This document shows positions 27,923 through 37,069 of a DNA stretch of 64,000 nucleotides, piece by piece; the stretch's first letter is position 1; each line of letters begins with the position of its first letter. Source of the DNA: Pseudomonadota bacterium (GTDB lineage: Bacteria > Pseudomonadota > Gammaproteobacteria > Burkholderiales > Burkholderiaceae_C); contig JAFEEF010000001.1 of the NCBI GenBank assembly GCA_018241265.1, positions 1-64,000 on the forward strand, written 5' to 3'. The notes under the pieces were generated by a model. It did not search any database. It was given only the letters and a program-made list of their open reading frames with translations, and was not told where the DNA came from. The position numbers and the translations under genes were made by a program.

Positions 27923-29109
27923 CGCTGGCAGCGACTCCGGCCGCAACCAGCGTGCCGCGCCGCATCCGCCTCGGCATGGTCGGCGGCGGCCAGGGCGCGT
28001 TCATCGGCGCGGTGCATCGCATCGCGGCGCGCCTGGACGATGCCTTTGAACTCGTCGCGGGTGCGCTGTCGGCCGATGCCGCACGCGCCCATGCGAGCGC
28101 CGCCGAGCTGCACATCGCCGCCGACCGCAGCTACGCCGACTACGCGGCGATGGCACGCGCCGAAGCCGCCCGCGACGACGGCATCGACGTCGTCGCGATC
28201 GTCACGCCGAACCACCTGCATGCGCCGATCGCGCACGCCTTCCTCGACGCCGGCATCGACGTCATCTGCGACAAGCCGCTCACGACCACGCTGGAGGAGG
28301 CGCTCGAACTCGTGCGTCATGTGCGCCGGAGCGGGCGCCTGTTCGCGCTGACCCACAACTACAGCGGGTATCCGATGGTGCGCCAGGCCCGCGCGATGGT
28401 GGCCGAAGGCGCGCTCGGCGAGATCCGCGTCGTGCAGGCCGAATACCCGCAGGACTGGCTGTCGACCGATCTCGAGGCCAGCGGCCACAAGCAGGCCGCG
28501 TGGCGCGTCGATCCGGCCCGCGCCGGCGCGGGCGGATCGCTCGGCGACATCGGCACGCACGCCGAGCACCTCGCGCGCTACATCTCGGGGCTCGAGCTCG
28601 AAGCCGTCAGCGCCGAACTGTCCACCTTCGTGAGCGGCCGGCGCCTCGACGACAACGCGCACGTGATGCTGCGCTACACGAACGGCGCACGCGGACTGCT
28701 GTGGGCGAGCCAGGTCGCGCCGGGTCACGAGAACGGGCTCAAAGTGCGCATCTACGGCAGCAAGGCCGGTCTCGCGTTCAGCCAGGAGGAGCCGAACCAT
28801 CTTCGCTACGCGCCGCTGGGCGAGCCGCCGCGCCTCCTCACGCGAGGCGGCCCCGGCAGCGGCGCGGCCGCGGCGCATGCCTCGCGCATCCCGGCCGGGC
28901 ATCCGGAAGGCTATCTGGAAGGCTTTGCGCAGCTCTACCGCGATGTCGCCGAGCAGATCCACGCGCGCTGGCAGGGCCGCGCACCCGATCCGCTCGCCTG
29001 CACGGTGCCGACCGTCGAGGACGGTGCGCTCGGCATGAAGTTCATCGAAGCCGTGGTCGCATCGAGTCGCGCCGACGGACGTTGGACCGACGCGCGCCTG
29101 CGCTTCTGA
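27919..29109 (+). CDS. Gfo/Idh/MocA-family oxidoreductase
   Basis: A 396-residue NAD(P)-dependent dehydrogenase. The N-terminal Rossmann fold shows GMVGGGQGAFIG (residues ~19-30), then VVAIVTPNHLHAPIA and the cofactor/catalytic EKP-equivalent CDKPLTTT. The C-terminal substrate domain contains GGSLGDIGTHAEHLARYI, with the catalytic DxGxH motif. Operon with the TIM-barrel isomerase (4-nt overlap); the pair probably oxidises a polyol or sugar to a keto form and then isomerises it. The stop is followed by a convergent small-RNA terminator. Confidence 0.85.
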   Translation: MTLAATPAATSVPRRIRLGMVGGGQGAFIGAVHRIAARLDDAFELVAGALSADAARAHASAAELHIAADRSYADYAAMARAEAARDDGIDVVAIVTPNHLHAPIAHAFLDAGIDVICDKPLTTTLEEALELVRHVRRSGRLFALTHNYSGYPMVRQARAMVAEGALGEIRVVQAEYPQDWLSTDLEASGHKQAAWRVDPARAGAGGSLGDIGTHAEHLARYISGLELEAVSAELSTFVSGRRLDDNAHVMLRYTNGARGLLWASQVAPGHENGLKVRIYGSKAGLAFSQEEPNHLRYAPLGEPPRLLTRGGPGSGAAAAHASRIPAGHPEGYLEGFAQLYRDVAEQIHARWQGRAPDPLACTVPTVEDGALGMKFIEAVVASSRADGRWTDARLRF

Positions 29110-29117
29110 CGACCCCA

Positions 29118-29256
29118 CAAAACGAAACCCCTCCTGCCTTTCAGCCGGAGGGGGCGGATGGCTGGCGCCATCGTTTGGAGATCCGGAGGAATGAGGTCCG
29201 GGGCTCCTTGGGCGCAGGGACTGCGCCGCTTGGGGTACCTGCATGCAGGCATCTCC
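29118..29256 (-). ncRNA. Structured small RNA of unknown class (candidate)
   Basis: On the minus strand a short transcript would be closed by GGAGAT/ATCTCC (29251-29256 with 29177-29182). Inside are a palindrome CCTGCATGCAGG (29238-29249), a perfect 7-bp stem with 3-nt loop (29211-29217/29221-29227) and CCGGA/TCCGG (29183-29187/29197-29201). A 5-bp hairpin (29158-29162/29167-29171) follows before an intrinsic terminator. A promoter precedes it. I do not recognise it as 6S, SRP or a named riboswitch. It lies after ubiD and is transcribed in the same direction, but has its own promoter. Confidence 0.6.
29121..29153 (-). terminator. Intrinsic terminator of the small RNA
   Basis: On the minus strand CCCCTCC (29153-29147) pairs with GGAGGGG (29134-29128) across a 12-nt loop and is followed by TTTCGTTTTG (a T-rich tract). 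On the plus strand the same hairpin has no T-run, so it serves the minus-strand RNA. Confidence 0.75.
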
Positions 29257-29285
29257 AAGTTAAGACATAGCAGCGGCGAGGTCAA
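29257..29285 (-). promoter_or_regulatory. Sigma-70 promoter for the small RNA
   Basis: Minus-strand TTGACC (29285-29280), 17-nt spacer, TAACTT (29262-29257). The first matches the -35 consensus in five of six positions. An alternative extended -10, TGC-TATGTC, ends a few bases earlier and would place the start exactly at the GGAGAT closing stem. Either choice gives a transcript beginning at or next to 29256. Confidence 0.55.
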
Positions 29286-29349
29286 GCAGAATTTCGGCGT
29301 CGAGGACATCTGTTTGCGACCGATGCACACGGACCCGATCCGACCGATG

Positions 29350-30906
29350 TCAATCCGGCGTCGACAGGCTTCGGAGGATGGCGGCCACGCGGTCCTCGAC
29401 CGCCGTATCCATGCGGATCGGCCGACCCCATTCGCGCGCCGTCTCGCCCGGCCACTTGTTCGTCGCGTCGAGTCCCATCTTGCCGCCGAGGCCGCTGACC
29501 GGCGAGGCGAAGTCGAGGTAGTCGATCGGCGTGCGGTCGACCAGCAAGGTGTCGCGCACCGGATCGACGCGGGTCGTGATCGCCCACACGACGTCGGTCC
29601 AGTTGCGGATGTCGACGTCGTCGTCGGTGACCACGATGAACTTCGTGTACATGAACTGGCGCAGGAAGCTCCACAGCCCGAACATCAGCCGCTTGGCATG
29701 CCCGGCGTAGCGCTTCTTCATGCTGATGATCGCCATCCGGTAGCTGCAGCCTTCGGGCGGCAGGTAGAAGTCGACGATCTCCGGAAACTGCTTCTGCAGG
29801 ATGGGCACGAAGACCTCGTTCAACGCCACGCCGAGCACGGCGGGCTCGTCGGGCGGCTTGCCGGTGTAGGTCGAGTGGTAGATCGGGTCGCGGCGGTGCG
29901 TCAGGCGCGTGATCTCGAACACCGGGAACCAGTCCTGCTCGTTGTAGTAGCCGGTGTGGTCGCCGAACGGGCCTTCGAGCGCATGCAGGTAGCCGCCGAT
30001 CTCCTTCGTCTCGACGCCATGGGCGCTGCGGCCCGCGTAGCCGGCCGGCGCCACCGGCACGTGTCCCTCGAGCACGATCTCGGCCGTCGCCGGCACTTGC
30101 AGCAGCATGCCGGCATCGCCGACCGACGTGTCCGCCACCTCGGTGCGGCTGCCGCGCAGCAGGCCGGCGAACTGGTATTCGGACAGGCTGTCCGGCACCG
30201 GCGTCACCGCGCCGAGCATCGTCGCCGGATCGGCCCCGAGCGCGACCGCGATCGGGAACGGCTGGCCGGGCTTGGCGTCGGCGAACTCGCGGAAGTCGAG
30301 CGCGCCGCCGCGGTGCGCGAGCCAGCGCATGATGACCTGGCGCGGCCCGATCACCTGCTGGCGGTAGATGCCGAGGTTCTGGCGCGCGCGCGCCGCCGGG
30401 CCGCCTTGCGGACCGCGCGTGACGACCAGCCCCCAGGTGATCAGAGGCCCGGCATCCTCCGGCCAGCAGGTCTGGATCGGCAACCGCCCGAGGTCGATCG
30501 CGTCTCCATCCAGGATTTCCTCCTGGCAGGCCGGATGGCGCACCCCGGCCGGCTTCATGTCCCACAGCGCCTTGGCCATCTGGACCAGCCGGCCGGCGTC
30601 CTTCAGGCCCTTCGGCGGGTCGGGCTCCTTCAGCGTCGCCAGCAGCCGGCCGACGTCGCGCAGGTCGGCCACGTCGTCCGCGCCCATCCCCATCGCGACC
30701 CGCCGCGGGGTGCCGAACAGGTTCGTCAGCACAGAAATGTTGTAACCGTCGGGCCGTTCGAACCACAAGGCCGGCCCGCCGCGGCGCAGGACGAAGTCGC
30801 TGACCGCTGTCATTTCGAGCCGCGCAGAGACTGGATCTGCGATGCGACGCAGCTCTCCAGCACGATCGAGCCCGTCCAGGAAGCCGCGCAAGTCCCGATA
30901 TTTCAT
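29350..30906 (-). CDS. ubiD: UbiD-family decarboxylase
   Basis: A 518-residue prenylated-FMN-dependent decarboxylase. The N-terminal region starts [19 protein letters not shown]; prFMN/metal-binding features include [17 protein letters not shown] and [20 protein letters not shown], the latter with the Glu-Arg-Glu type catalytic network typical of UbiD. It decarboxylates 4-hydroxy-3-polyprenylbenzoate in ubiquinone synthesis. No ubiX partner is in view. It is divergent from the transglycosylase gene and precedes the small-RNA gene. Confidence 0.93.
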   Translation of the reverse strand: MKYRDLRGFLDGLDRAGELRRIADPVSARLEMTAVSDFVLRRGGPALWFERPDGYNISVLTNLFGTPRRVAMGMGADDVADLRDVGRLLATLKEPDPPKGLKDAGRLVQMAKALWDMKPAGVRHPACQEEILDGDAIDLGRLPIQTCWPEDAGPLITWGLVVTRGPQGGPAARARQNLGIYRQQVIGPRQVIMRWLAHRGGALDFREFADAKPGQPFPIAVALGADPATMLGAVTPVPDSLSEYQFAGLLRGSRTEVADTSVGDAGMLLQVPATAEIVLEGHVPVAPAGYAGRSAHGVETKEIGGYLHALEGPFGDHTGYYNEQDWFPVFEITRLTHRRDPIYHSTYTGKPPDEPAVLGVALNEVFVPILQKQFPEIVDFYLPPEGCSYRMAIISMKKRYAGHAKRLMFGLWSFLRQFMYTKFIVVTDDDVDIRNWTDVVWAITTRVDPVRDTLLVDRTPIDYLDFASPVSGLGGKMGLDATNKWPGETAREWGRPIRMDTAVEDRVAAILRSLSTPD

Positions 30907-30939
30907 ACGTATTTGTAATGATCGTCCGGTTTGATAGGC

Positions 30940-30968
30940 TTGACTGGTTATGATGCGGCTTGTAGATT
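30940..30968 (+). promoter_or_regulatory. Sigma-70 promoter of the transglycosylase gene
   Basis: TTGACT (30940-30945), 17-nt spacer, TAGATT (30963-30968). The -35 matches five of six consensus bases. Initiation about seven bases on would start the message at the hairpin at 30974. Confidence 0.6.
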
Positions 30969-30973
30969 GCCTC

Positions 30974-31161
30974 CTCCCCGGGCGAGCCGGGGAGTAGTAC
31001 CCCGCGCTCCGGATCGGTCGCGTGGGGGCCGCAAGGCCGATGCTGAACGTTCCATTGCTGAACTTTCCGGCGACCTTGCGAGCCGCGGATTATCGCCGTC
31101 GCGAGTGTGCGCCCCGCCCTGCGGACGCGTCGCTCCTGGCGTGCGATCGGAAGGAGAGAAG
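30974..31161 (+). promoter_or_regulatory. Structured 5' leader of the transglycosylase mRNA
   Basis: A ~188-nt leader between the promoter and the ATG at 31162. It starts with an 8-bp hairpin CTCCCCGG/CCGGGGAG (30974-30981/30987-30994). A second stem CGCAAGG/CCTTGCG (31030-31036/31074-31080) encloses two near-identical 13-mers TGCTGAAC[G/T]TTCC (31041-31053 and 31056-31068). No known riboswitch class was recognised. A regulatory role is inference; the leader does not encode a convincing protein. Confidence 0.45.
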
Positions 31162-32061
31162 ATGGCGTTCAGCCAGTGGATATCGTGTGTGCGCGGCATC
31201 GGCCGCGGCGCGGTGTCATCGATGACGGTGTTCGTGCGTGACGTGGGCTGCGGGATGCTCGAGGTCAGCCACAACACCTTGGCCCTGTTCGGTCTCGTGG
31301 TGGTGTCGGCGCTGCTGTTCGGCGCAGGTCGCGCCGACCTGCGCGAAGAAGTGGAGACGCTGGCGTTCAACTGGCTGGAATCGCGCCACGAAGCGCGCGA
31401 AGAACCGGTCGTGCCGACGTTGGCGGAGCAACTGAGCGAGCCCGACGCCGTCGCGCGCGCCACGGCGTCCGATCCGAAGGATCTGAACCGCCAGCAGGCG
31501 CTCGTCGCGCAATGGCTGGCACGGCGCTACCACGTCGCGCCCGAGCCGGTGAGCCGGCTCGTCAAGGAAGCATGGGACGTCGGCGCGCGCGCCGGCCTCG
31601 ATCCGACCCTGATCCTCGCGATCATGGCCGTCGAATCGAGCTTCAATCCGTTCGCGCAGAGCGCGGTCGGCGCCCAGGGGCTGATGCAGGTGATGACCAA
31701 GGTCCACGACGACAAGTACGAGGCCTACGGCGGCAACCATGCGGCGTTCGACCCCGTCACCAACCTGCGCGTCGGCGTGCAGGTGCTGAAGGAGTGCATC
31801 CGGCGCGCCGGGAGCCTGGAAGCCGGGCTGCGCTACTACGTCGGCGCTGGCAACCAGAGCGAGGACAGCGGCTACGCCGGCCGCGTGCTGAGCGAGCAGA
31901 GCACGCTGCGGCTCGTCGCCAGCGGCAAGAACGTGCCGATCCGCAGCACGCCGCCGGTGACGAACCAGGCGGTCCAGGCGCCTGCCGAACCGGCGACGCC
32001 GGCCAAGGACGCCGAGGCCCATCCGACCACGCCGGAACGGGTCGCCCTGCTGCAGCGCTGA
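31162..32061 (+). CDS. Lytic transglycosylase, SLT (GH23-like) domain protein
   Basis: A 299-residue membrane-anchored peptidoglycan lyase. After a short cytoplasmic start, a transmembrane helix (~residues 30-52, [17 protein letters not shown]) exposes the SLT domain (~115-250). The catalytic glutamate is in [15 protein letters not shown], followed by GAQGLMQVM and [16 protein letters not shown], then [12 protein letters not shown] Pro/Ala-rich C-tail follows. ATG 31162 has AAGGAGAGAAG upstream; an in-frame start at 30931 would add 77 unlikely residues and sits inside the promoter and leader. Confidence 0.85.
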   Translation: MAFSQWISCVRGIGRGAVSSMTVFVRDVGCGMLEVSHNTLALFGLVVVSALLFGAGRADLREEVETLAFNWLESRHEAREEPVVPTLAEQLSEPDAVARATASDPKDLNRQQALVAQWLARRYHVAPEPVSRLVKEAWDVGARAGLDPTLILAIMAVESSFNPFAQSAVGAQGLMQVMTKVHDDKYEAYGGNHAAFDPVTNLRVGVQVLKECIRRAGSLEAGLRYYVGAGNQSEDSGYAGRVLSEQSTLRLVASGKNVPIRSTPPVTNQAVQAPAEPATPAKDAEAHPTTPERVALLQR

Positions 32062-32120
32062 CCGAAAGCGCTCCGCTACACTCCGATCGCCGCGCGACTG
32101 GCGATGCGGCCCTGCCGCAT

Positions 32121-32211
32121 CAGCCGTGCCGGGCCGGAGGTGGATCACCACCGGGAAGCGCGGCCGACGTCGGCGCTCTGCCGTCGCCGGACCAGCCGTT
32201 CGCCTGGGCAG
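32121..32211 (+). ncRNA. ZTP (pfl) riboswitch controlling glyA
   Basis: The segment 32123-32164 folds as the first ZTP aptamer domain: an imperfect outer stem GCCGTG...GCGCGGC around the conserved GGAGGTGG-ATCA-CCACC hairpin and the GGGAAGCG bulge strand. After a variable linker with a stem (32165-32195), the conserved J-motif CGCCTGGGCA occurs at 32201-32210. This order matches the ZTP/ZMP aptamer, which senses the 10-formyl-THF shortage signal ZTP and is known ahead of one-carbon genes including glyA. Assignment is by eye against the consensus. Confidence 0.85.
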
Positions 32212-32218
32212 CCCTGCC

Positions 32219-32239
32219 GCGCCTCCCGACGCGAGGCGC
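32219..32239 (+). promoter_or_regulatory. Expression-platform hairpin of the ZTP riboswitch
   Basis: GCGCCTC (32219-32225) and GAGGCGC (32233-32239) form a perfect 7-bp stem with a 7-nt loop directly after the aptamer and ~36 nt before the glyA ATG. There is no T-run, so control is more likely through translation or Rho than an intrinsic terminator. Confidence 0.4.
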
Positions 32240-32275
32240 GCGCGCGAGGCCTATCGTGATGAAGGACTGCCAGCC

Positions 32276-33526
32276 ATGTTCGACCGTACCCGTTCCACGA
32301 TCGCGCTGACCGACCCGGACCTGTGGGCGGTGATCCAGCAGGAGAACCAGCGCCAGGAAGAGCACATCGAGCTGATCGCGTCGGAGAACTACGCGTCGCC
32401 GGCGGTGATGGCCGCGCAGGGCACGCAGCTCACGAACAAGTACGCCGAAGGCTATCCGGGCAAGCGCTATTACGGCGGCTGCGAGTACGTCGACATCGTC
32501 GAGCAGCTCGCGATCGACCGGCTGCGCGAGCTGTTCGGCGCCGGCTACGCCAACGTGCAGGCGAACTCGGGCTCGCAAGCCAACCAGGCCGTGTTCTTCG
32601 GCCTGCTGCAGCCCGGCGACACCATCATGGGGATGAGCCTGGCCGAAGGCGGCCACCTGACCCACGGCATGGCGCTCAACATGAGCGGCAAGTGGTTCAG
32701 GGTCGTGAGCTACGGCCTGACGGCCGAGGAAGCGATCGACTACGACGCGATGGAGCGTCTGGCCCACGAGCACAAGCCCAAGCTCATCATCGCGGGCGCC
32801 TCGGCCTACAGCCTGCGCATCGACTTCGCGCGCTTCGCGAAGGTCGCGAAGGACGTCGGCGCCTACTTCATGGTCGACATGGCGCACTACGCCGGGCTGA
32901 TCGCCGGCGGCGTCTACCCGAACCCGGTGCCGCATGCCGACGTCGTCACGTCGACCACGCACAAGAGCCTGCGCGGCCCGCGCGGCGGCATCGTCCTGAT
33001 GAACGACGAGGCCATCGCGAAGAAGATCAACAGCGCGATCTTCCCGGGCATCCAGGGCGGCCCGCTGATGCACGTCATCGCCGCCAAGGCCGTCGCTTTC
33101 AAGGAAGCGCTGCAGCCGGAATTCAAGGCCTACCAGCAACAGGTCGCGAAGAACGCGATCGTGCTCGCCGAGACGCTGACCGCGCGCGGCCTGCGCATCG
33201 TCAGCGGCCGTACCGAGAGCCACGTGATGCTCGTCGACCTGCGTCCGAAGGGCCTGACCGGCAAGGAAGCCGAAGCGGTTCTCGGCGCCGCGCACATGAC
33301 GTGCAACAAGAACGGCATACCGAACGACCCGCAGAAGCCGATGGTGACCAGCGGCATCCGCCTCGGCACGCCTGCGATGACGACGCGCGGTTTCGAGGAA
33401 GCCGAAGCGCGCCGCACCGGCGAGCTGATCGCCGACGTGCTCGACCGCCCGCACGACAGCGCCAACATCGACGCGGTGCGCGGGAAGGTCGCGGCGCTGA
33501 CGCGCGACTTCCCGGTCTACCGCTAG
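32276..33526 (+). CDS. glyA: Serine hydroxymethyltransferase
   Basis: A 416-residue fold-type I PLP enzyme interconverting serine and glycine with tetrahydrofolate. Motifs: LIASENYAS near the N-terminus, [17 protein letters not shown], and the PLP lysine K230 in [14 protein letters not shown]. The C-terminal NPDP-type segment ([19 protein letters not shown]) is also present. GAAGGAC lies upstream of ATG 32276. It is preceded by a ZTP riboswitch and followed 37 nt later by nrdR, a common Burkholderiales arrangement. Confidence 0.97.
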   Translation: MFDRTRSTIALTDPDLWAVIQQENQRQEEHIELIASENYASPAVMAAQGTQLTNKYAEGYPGKRYYGGCEYVDIVEQLAIDRLRELFGAGYANVQANSGSQANQAVFFGLLQPGDTIMGMSLAEGGHLTHGMALNMSGKWFRVVSYGLTAEEAIDYDAMERLAHEHKPKLIIAGASAYSLRIDFARFAKVAKDVGAYFMVDMAHYAGLIAGGVYPNPVPHADVVTSTTHKSLRGPRGGIVLMNDEAIAKKINSAIFPGIQGGPLMHVIAAKAVAFKEALQPEFKAYQQQVAKNAIVLAETLTARGLRIVSGRTESHVMLVDLRPKGLTGKEAEAVLGAAHMTCNKNGIPNDPQKPMVTSGIRLGTPAMTTRGFEEAEARRTGELIADVLDRPHDSANIDAVRGKVAALTRDFPVYR

Positions 33527-33563
33527 CCGGCTGCGATGCGGCGGCCATCGATCCGGTAGAGCG

Positions 33564-34007
33564 ATGCGCTGTCCGTTCTGCAGCCATGCCGAGACGCAGG
33601 TCGTCGAGACCCGCGAGTCCGATGAAGGCGACGTGGTGCGCCGGCGGCGCCGCTGCCAGGCCTGCGACAAGCGCTTCACGACCTACGAGCGCGCCGAGAT
33701 CGCGCTGCCGTCGGTCGTCAAGCGCGACGGCACGCGCGAGGAATTCGACGGCACCAAACTGCGCGCCTCGATGACCTTGGCGCTGCGCAAGCGCCCGGTC
33801 AGCGTCGAGCAGATCGACGCGGCGATCGAGCGCATCCAGGACAAGCTCCTGAACAGCGGCACGCGCGAAGTCGCGTCGACGCGCCTGGGCGAGCTCGTCA
33901 TGCGCGAGCTGAAGCGCATCGACAAGGTCGCCTACGTGCGCTTCGCGAGCGTCTACCGCAGCTTCGAAGACGTCGACGAGTTTCGGCAGCTGATTCGCGG
34001 GATCTGA
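33564..34007 (+). CDS. nrdR: Transcriptional repressor NrdR
   Basis: A 147-residue regulator of ribonucleotide reductase genes. The zinc ribbon is formed by CPFC...CQAC (residues 3-6 and 31-34), with RRRRR between; the ATP-cone domain spans ~49-139 ([16 protein letters not shown]). It binds NrdR boxes when ATP/dATP is abundant. It follows glyA by 37 nt. No NrdR box was found by eye in its own upstream region. Confidence 0.96.
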   Translation: MRCPFCSHAETQVVETRESDEGDVVRRRRRCQACDKRFTTYERAEIALPSVVKRDGTREEFDGTKLRASMTLALRKRPVSVEQIDAAIERIQDKLLNSGTREVASTRLGELVMRELKRIDKVAYVRFASVYRSFEDVDEFRQLIRGI

Positions 34008-34138
34008 GGGCATCGGGTCTGCCCGGCCCCCAGCCGGGGGGAGCCACCTGCGCGAGTGCCGCGCCCTCCCCCGTCGAGGCGAAGCGCGGCGTCGGCGCCG
34101 AACCTAAAGTCCGCACATCCGAATGACGTGGAGTGCAG

Positions 34139-34675
34139 ATGATCTCGAGACCGACAGCGCAACGCGGCACGACGCCGATCGAAGCCTGCGTCGCACTGGC
34201 CGTCGCGGCGATCGTCGCGGGTGCCGCGGCACCGTCGCTGCAGAACGTGATCGACGCGCGCCGGCTCGATGGCGCGGCCGCGCAGCTCGCGACCGACATC
34301 CAGTACACCCGCACGCTCGCCGTGGCGCGTAGCGAGCCGGTGCGTCTCACCGTGCAGACGATCACCGGCGGCAGCTGCTATGTCGTGCACACCGGCAATG
34401 CAGGCCAGTGTCCTTGCAGCGCCGGCGGCGCGACGGCCTGCACCGGCGGCGCCCGTGCGCTGAAGACGGTACAGCTCGCGGCGTCCGACCATGTGACCCT
34501 GCAGTCCAACGCCGGCTCGATCCTGTTCGACCCGCTGCACGGCACGAGCTCGCCGACCGCGACCTTGCGCATTGTCGGAACCGGCGATCGAGCCATCCAC
34601 CACGTCGTCAACGTGATGGGCCGCGTGCGCTCGTGCTCGCCGCTCGCCGCCGTGCCCGGCTACCGCGCCTGCTGA
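34139..34675 (+). CDS. fimT: GspH/FimT-type minor pilin
   Basis: A 178-residue pseudopilin. The prepilin cleavage motif is RG|TTPIEACVALAV (Glu at +5), followed by a hydrophobic helix and a globular domain with three cysteine pairs. The GspH/FimT family feature is the RRLDGAAAQLATDIQYTRTLAVARSEPV helix. GGAG precedes ATG 34139 at close spacing; a GTG at 34133 is an alternative. First gene of a five-gene minor-pilin operon that builds the priming tip of type IV pili. Confidence 0.75.
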   Translation: MISRPTAQRGTTPIEACVALAVAAIVAGAAAPSLQNVIDARRLDGAAAQLATDIQYTRTLAVARSEPVRLTVQTITGGSCYVVHTGNAGQCPCSAGGATACTGGARALKTVQLAASDHVTLQSNAGSILFDPLHGTSSPTATLRIVGTGDRAIHHVVNVMGRVRSCSPLAAVPGYRAC

Positions 34676-34704
34676 TTCCATCCGACACCGAGGGAGAGAC
34701 CGTC

Positions 34705-35148
34705 ATGAAGACCTTGCGCATCCGCCAAGCCGGCTTCACGCTCGTCGAGCTGCTCGCGGGCGTCTCGATCGCCGGCGTGCTGTCGAGCATCGCCTATCCG
34801 TCGTTCGAGTCGCAGATCCAGAAGGCACGGCGCAGCGACGCGCTGGTCTCGATGATGCAGTTGCAGCTCGCCGAGGAACGCTGGCGCGCCAACAGCGCGT
34901 CGTACGGCAGTCTGAGCCAGATCGGCATGGCCGCGACATCGGCGGCAGGCACGTATGCGCTCGAAGTCAGTGCGCCCGGCGCCGACGGCTACGTGGCGCT
35001 CGCCAGCGCGGTCGGACTGCAGCAGCGCGACGTCAACTGCCGCTACCTGAAGCTCACGGTCGACGCCACGACGGTGACGCAGGCGTCCGGCCCGGACAAC
35101 AGCGTCGCGAACGCGGCCGACGCCAACCGTCGCTGCTGGAACCAGTGA
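34705..35148 (+). CDS. pilE: PilE-like type IV pilin
   Basis: A 147-residue pilin-like protein with a canonical prepilin signal, QAG|FTLVELLAGVSIAG, giving mature N-terminal Phe. The globular part is short, with a single disulphide-type pair (C115 region to C145: NCRYLK and RRCWNQ). GAGGGAGAG upstream of ATG 34705. It overlaps the next gene by one base. In minor-pilin operons this copy is often called pilE without being the major subunit. Confidence 0.8.
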   Translation: MKTLRIRQAGFTLVELLAGVSIAGVLSSIAYPSFESQIQKARRSDALVSMMQLQLAEERWRANSASYGSLSQIGMAATSAAGTYALEVSAPGADGYVALASAVGLQQRDVNCRYLKLTVDATTVTQASGPDNSVANAADANRRCWNQ

Positions 35149-35822
35149 TGCGTGCCCGTCCGTCCGCGCAACGCGGCCTCTCGATCGTCGAGTTGCTGGT
35201 CGGCGCCGCGATCGCGCTGTTCGTCACCGCGGCCGGCGGGTCGCTGCTGGCCGCGCAGGTGCAGGACCATCGCCGGCTGCTCGTCGAGGCGCGCCTGCTG
35301 CAGGATCTGCGCAGCACCGCCGACCTCGCGTTGCGCGACCTGCGGCGCGCCGGCTACTGGGGACATGCGGCGTCCGGCGTCTGGATGCCGGGGACGGCCG
35401 GGACCGTCGCCAACCCGTATGCCGCGTTGGCGCCGGAAGGCGCCGCTTCGGATGCCGCCACGTTCGAGTACTCGCGCGACGCGAGCGAGAACGACTACCT
35501 CGACAGCAACGAGCAGTTCGGCCTGCGTCTGCGCAACGGCGCGATCGAGCTGCAACTCGGCAGCGGCAACTGGCAGGCGCTGACCGATGCCGGCACGCTC
35601 ACCGTCACGGCGTTCACGCTGACGCCTCGAGTGCAGGAGGCCACGCTGGCCTGCGCGCAGCCCTGCGCGGCGGGCACCGCAGCCTGCCCGCCGCGTGTAC
35701 GCGTGCGCAGCGTCGCACTCGCGATCACCGGCCGCGCGACGAACGATCCGACCGTCGTGCGCAGCGTGCGCGGCAGCGTCCGCCTGCGCAATGACGGCAC
35801 CGTCGGGAGCTGCCCCGCATGA
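35148..35822 (+). CDS. pilW: PilW-like minor pilin
   Basis: A 224-residue type IV pilus assembly protein with the prepilin motif QRG|LSIVELLVGAAIAL and a larger C-terminal domain carrying four cysteines (LACAQPCAAGTAACPP). The RRLLVEARLLQDLRSTADLALRDLRRAGYWG segment is typical of PilW. ATG 35148 shares one base with the preceding stop (TGATG); a GTG at 35145 overlaps further. It is followed by pilX with a 4-nt overlap. Confidence 0.8.
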   Translation: MRARPSAQRGLSIVELLVGAAIALFVTAAGGSLLAAQVQDHRRLLVEARLLQDLRSTADLALRDLRRAGYWGHAASGVWMPGTAGTVANPYAALAPEGAASDAATFEYSRDASENDYLDSNEQFGLRLRNGAIELQLGSGNWQALTDAGTLTVTAFTLTPRVQEATLACAQPCAAGTAACPPRVRVRSVALAITGRATNDPTVVRSVRGSVRLRNDGTVGSCPA

Positions 35823-37069
35823 AGCCGCACATCTGCGCGCCACGGCGCCTGTCCGGCGCGGCCGCACTCGTCGTCACCTTGCTGCTGTTCTTCGCGATGG
35901 TGCTCGGCGTGCTGTTCGTGAACCGCAACCTGATCTTCGAGCAGCGCGCGTCGGCCAACCAGTACCGCGCGACGCAGGCCTTCGAGGCCGCCGAAGCCGG
36001 CCTCGAGTGGGCACTCGCCGCATTGAACGCCGACGAGGCGATCGGCAGCGACTGCCGGGCATCAGGCGACCCGAAGTCCGGGTCGTTCCGTGACCGCTAT
36101 CTGCTGGCGCAACACGGCGCGTTCGTCCCGGTGACTGCAGCCGGCGCGGCGCTGCGACCGAGTTGCGTACGCGGCGATGACGGCTGGTCCTGCAGTTGCC
36201 CCGATCACGGTGCGCCCACCCTGACGCGCCCGGCCGACGACGTCACGGCGCCCGCTTTCACGCTGCAGTTCGCGGCCGGACCGAAGCCCGGCACGGTACG
36301 GGCGATCGCGACCGGATGCTCGCGCCTCGCGGCGCCTTGCCTCGGCGGTCCGGCCGGCACCAGCGACGCCGGCGCCAGCCATGAAGTGCTGCTCGGCCTG
36401 CTGCCCGGGCTGCGCACGCCACCCGCGGCTGCACTGACCGTGCGCGGCAGCGTCGGCGCGGGCCTTGCCGCGCTCGGCGTGCACAACGCCGATCCGGCGA
36501 CCGCGCTCGCGATCGATGCCGGCGGCGCGATCGATGCCGCTGCGCTGCGCATCACCGCGCCGGCCGGAGGCTCGATCGCGGCGTCGCTCGCGCCGGCCGA
36601 CACGGCGCTCGCGGCGCGCACGCCGGCCGATCTGTTCACCGGCACCTTCGGGCTGCCGCCCGAGCGCTGGCAAGTTCAGCCCGGCGTGCGTCGCATCCGG
36701 TGCGACCAGCAGCCCTGCAATGCGCTCGTCAGCGGCGATGCTGCGCAACGCCTGACGTGGATCGACGGCGACGCACGGCTTTCGGGACCGCTGACGCTCG
36801 GATCGCCGTCCCGCCCGGTCATCCTGGTCGCGAGCGGCAGCCTCGAGCTGACCGGCGACGTCGTGATCCACGGGCTCGTGTACGCAGGCGCACTGACCTG
36901 GAACGACACCTCCGGCCGCGGCGCACTGCTGCGCGGCGCCGCGATCAGCAGCGGCGACTACCAAGGCAACGGCACGCCCGACATCGTCCGCGATGCCGCG
37001 ATCCTGGCCGCGCTGCACGACGCGAGCGGCGGCTTCGCACGCATCGCCGGCAGTTGGCGCGACTTCTGA
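35819..37069 (+). CDS. pilX: PilX-like minor pilin, enlarged
   Basis: A 416-residue protein, about twice the usual PilX length. The N-terminus lacks a clean G|F prepilin site but has the PilX-type helix (LSGAAALVVTLLLFFAMVLGVL) and FEAAEAGLEWALAAL heptads. The region ~180-416 is a repeated beta-rich domain with Asp/Gly turns (e.g. DARLSGPLTLGSPSRPVILVASG) that may form a solenoid. It overlaps pilW by 4 nt and pilV by 1 nt. No PilY1 adhesin gene is present in this operon. Confidence 0.7.
   Translation: MKPHICAPRRLSGAAALVVTLLLFFAMVLGVLFVNRNLIFEQRASANQYRATQAFEAAEAGLEWALAALNADEAIGSDCRASGDPKSGSFRDRYLLAQHGAFVPVTAAGAALRPSCVRGDDGWSCSCPDHGAPTLTRPADDVTAPAFTLQFAAGPKPGTVRAIATGCSRLAAPCLGGPAGTSDAGASHEVLLGLLPGLRTPPAAALTVRGSVGAGLAALGVHNADPATALAIDAGGAIDAAALRITAPAGGSIAASLAPADTALAARTPADLFTGTFGLPPERWQVQPGVRRIRCDQQPCNALVSGDAAQRLTWIDGDARLSGPLTLGSPSRPVILVASGSLELTGDVVIHGLVYAGALTWNDTSGRGALLRGAAISSGDYQGNGTPDIVRDAAILAALHDASGGFARIAGSWRDF

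Noticed and set aside
29118-29256. Identification of the small RNA as 6S RNA or SRP RNA.
   Set aside because: It lacks the long rod with a central bubble of 6S and the GGAAGCAGCC-type core of SRP RNA, so no name is given.
30931-31161. An in-frame 77-residue N-terminal extension of the lytic transglycosylase.
   Set aside because: It spans the promoter and leader hairpin and has atypical composition; the ATG at 31162 has a strong ribosome site and a normal membrane-protein start.
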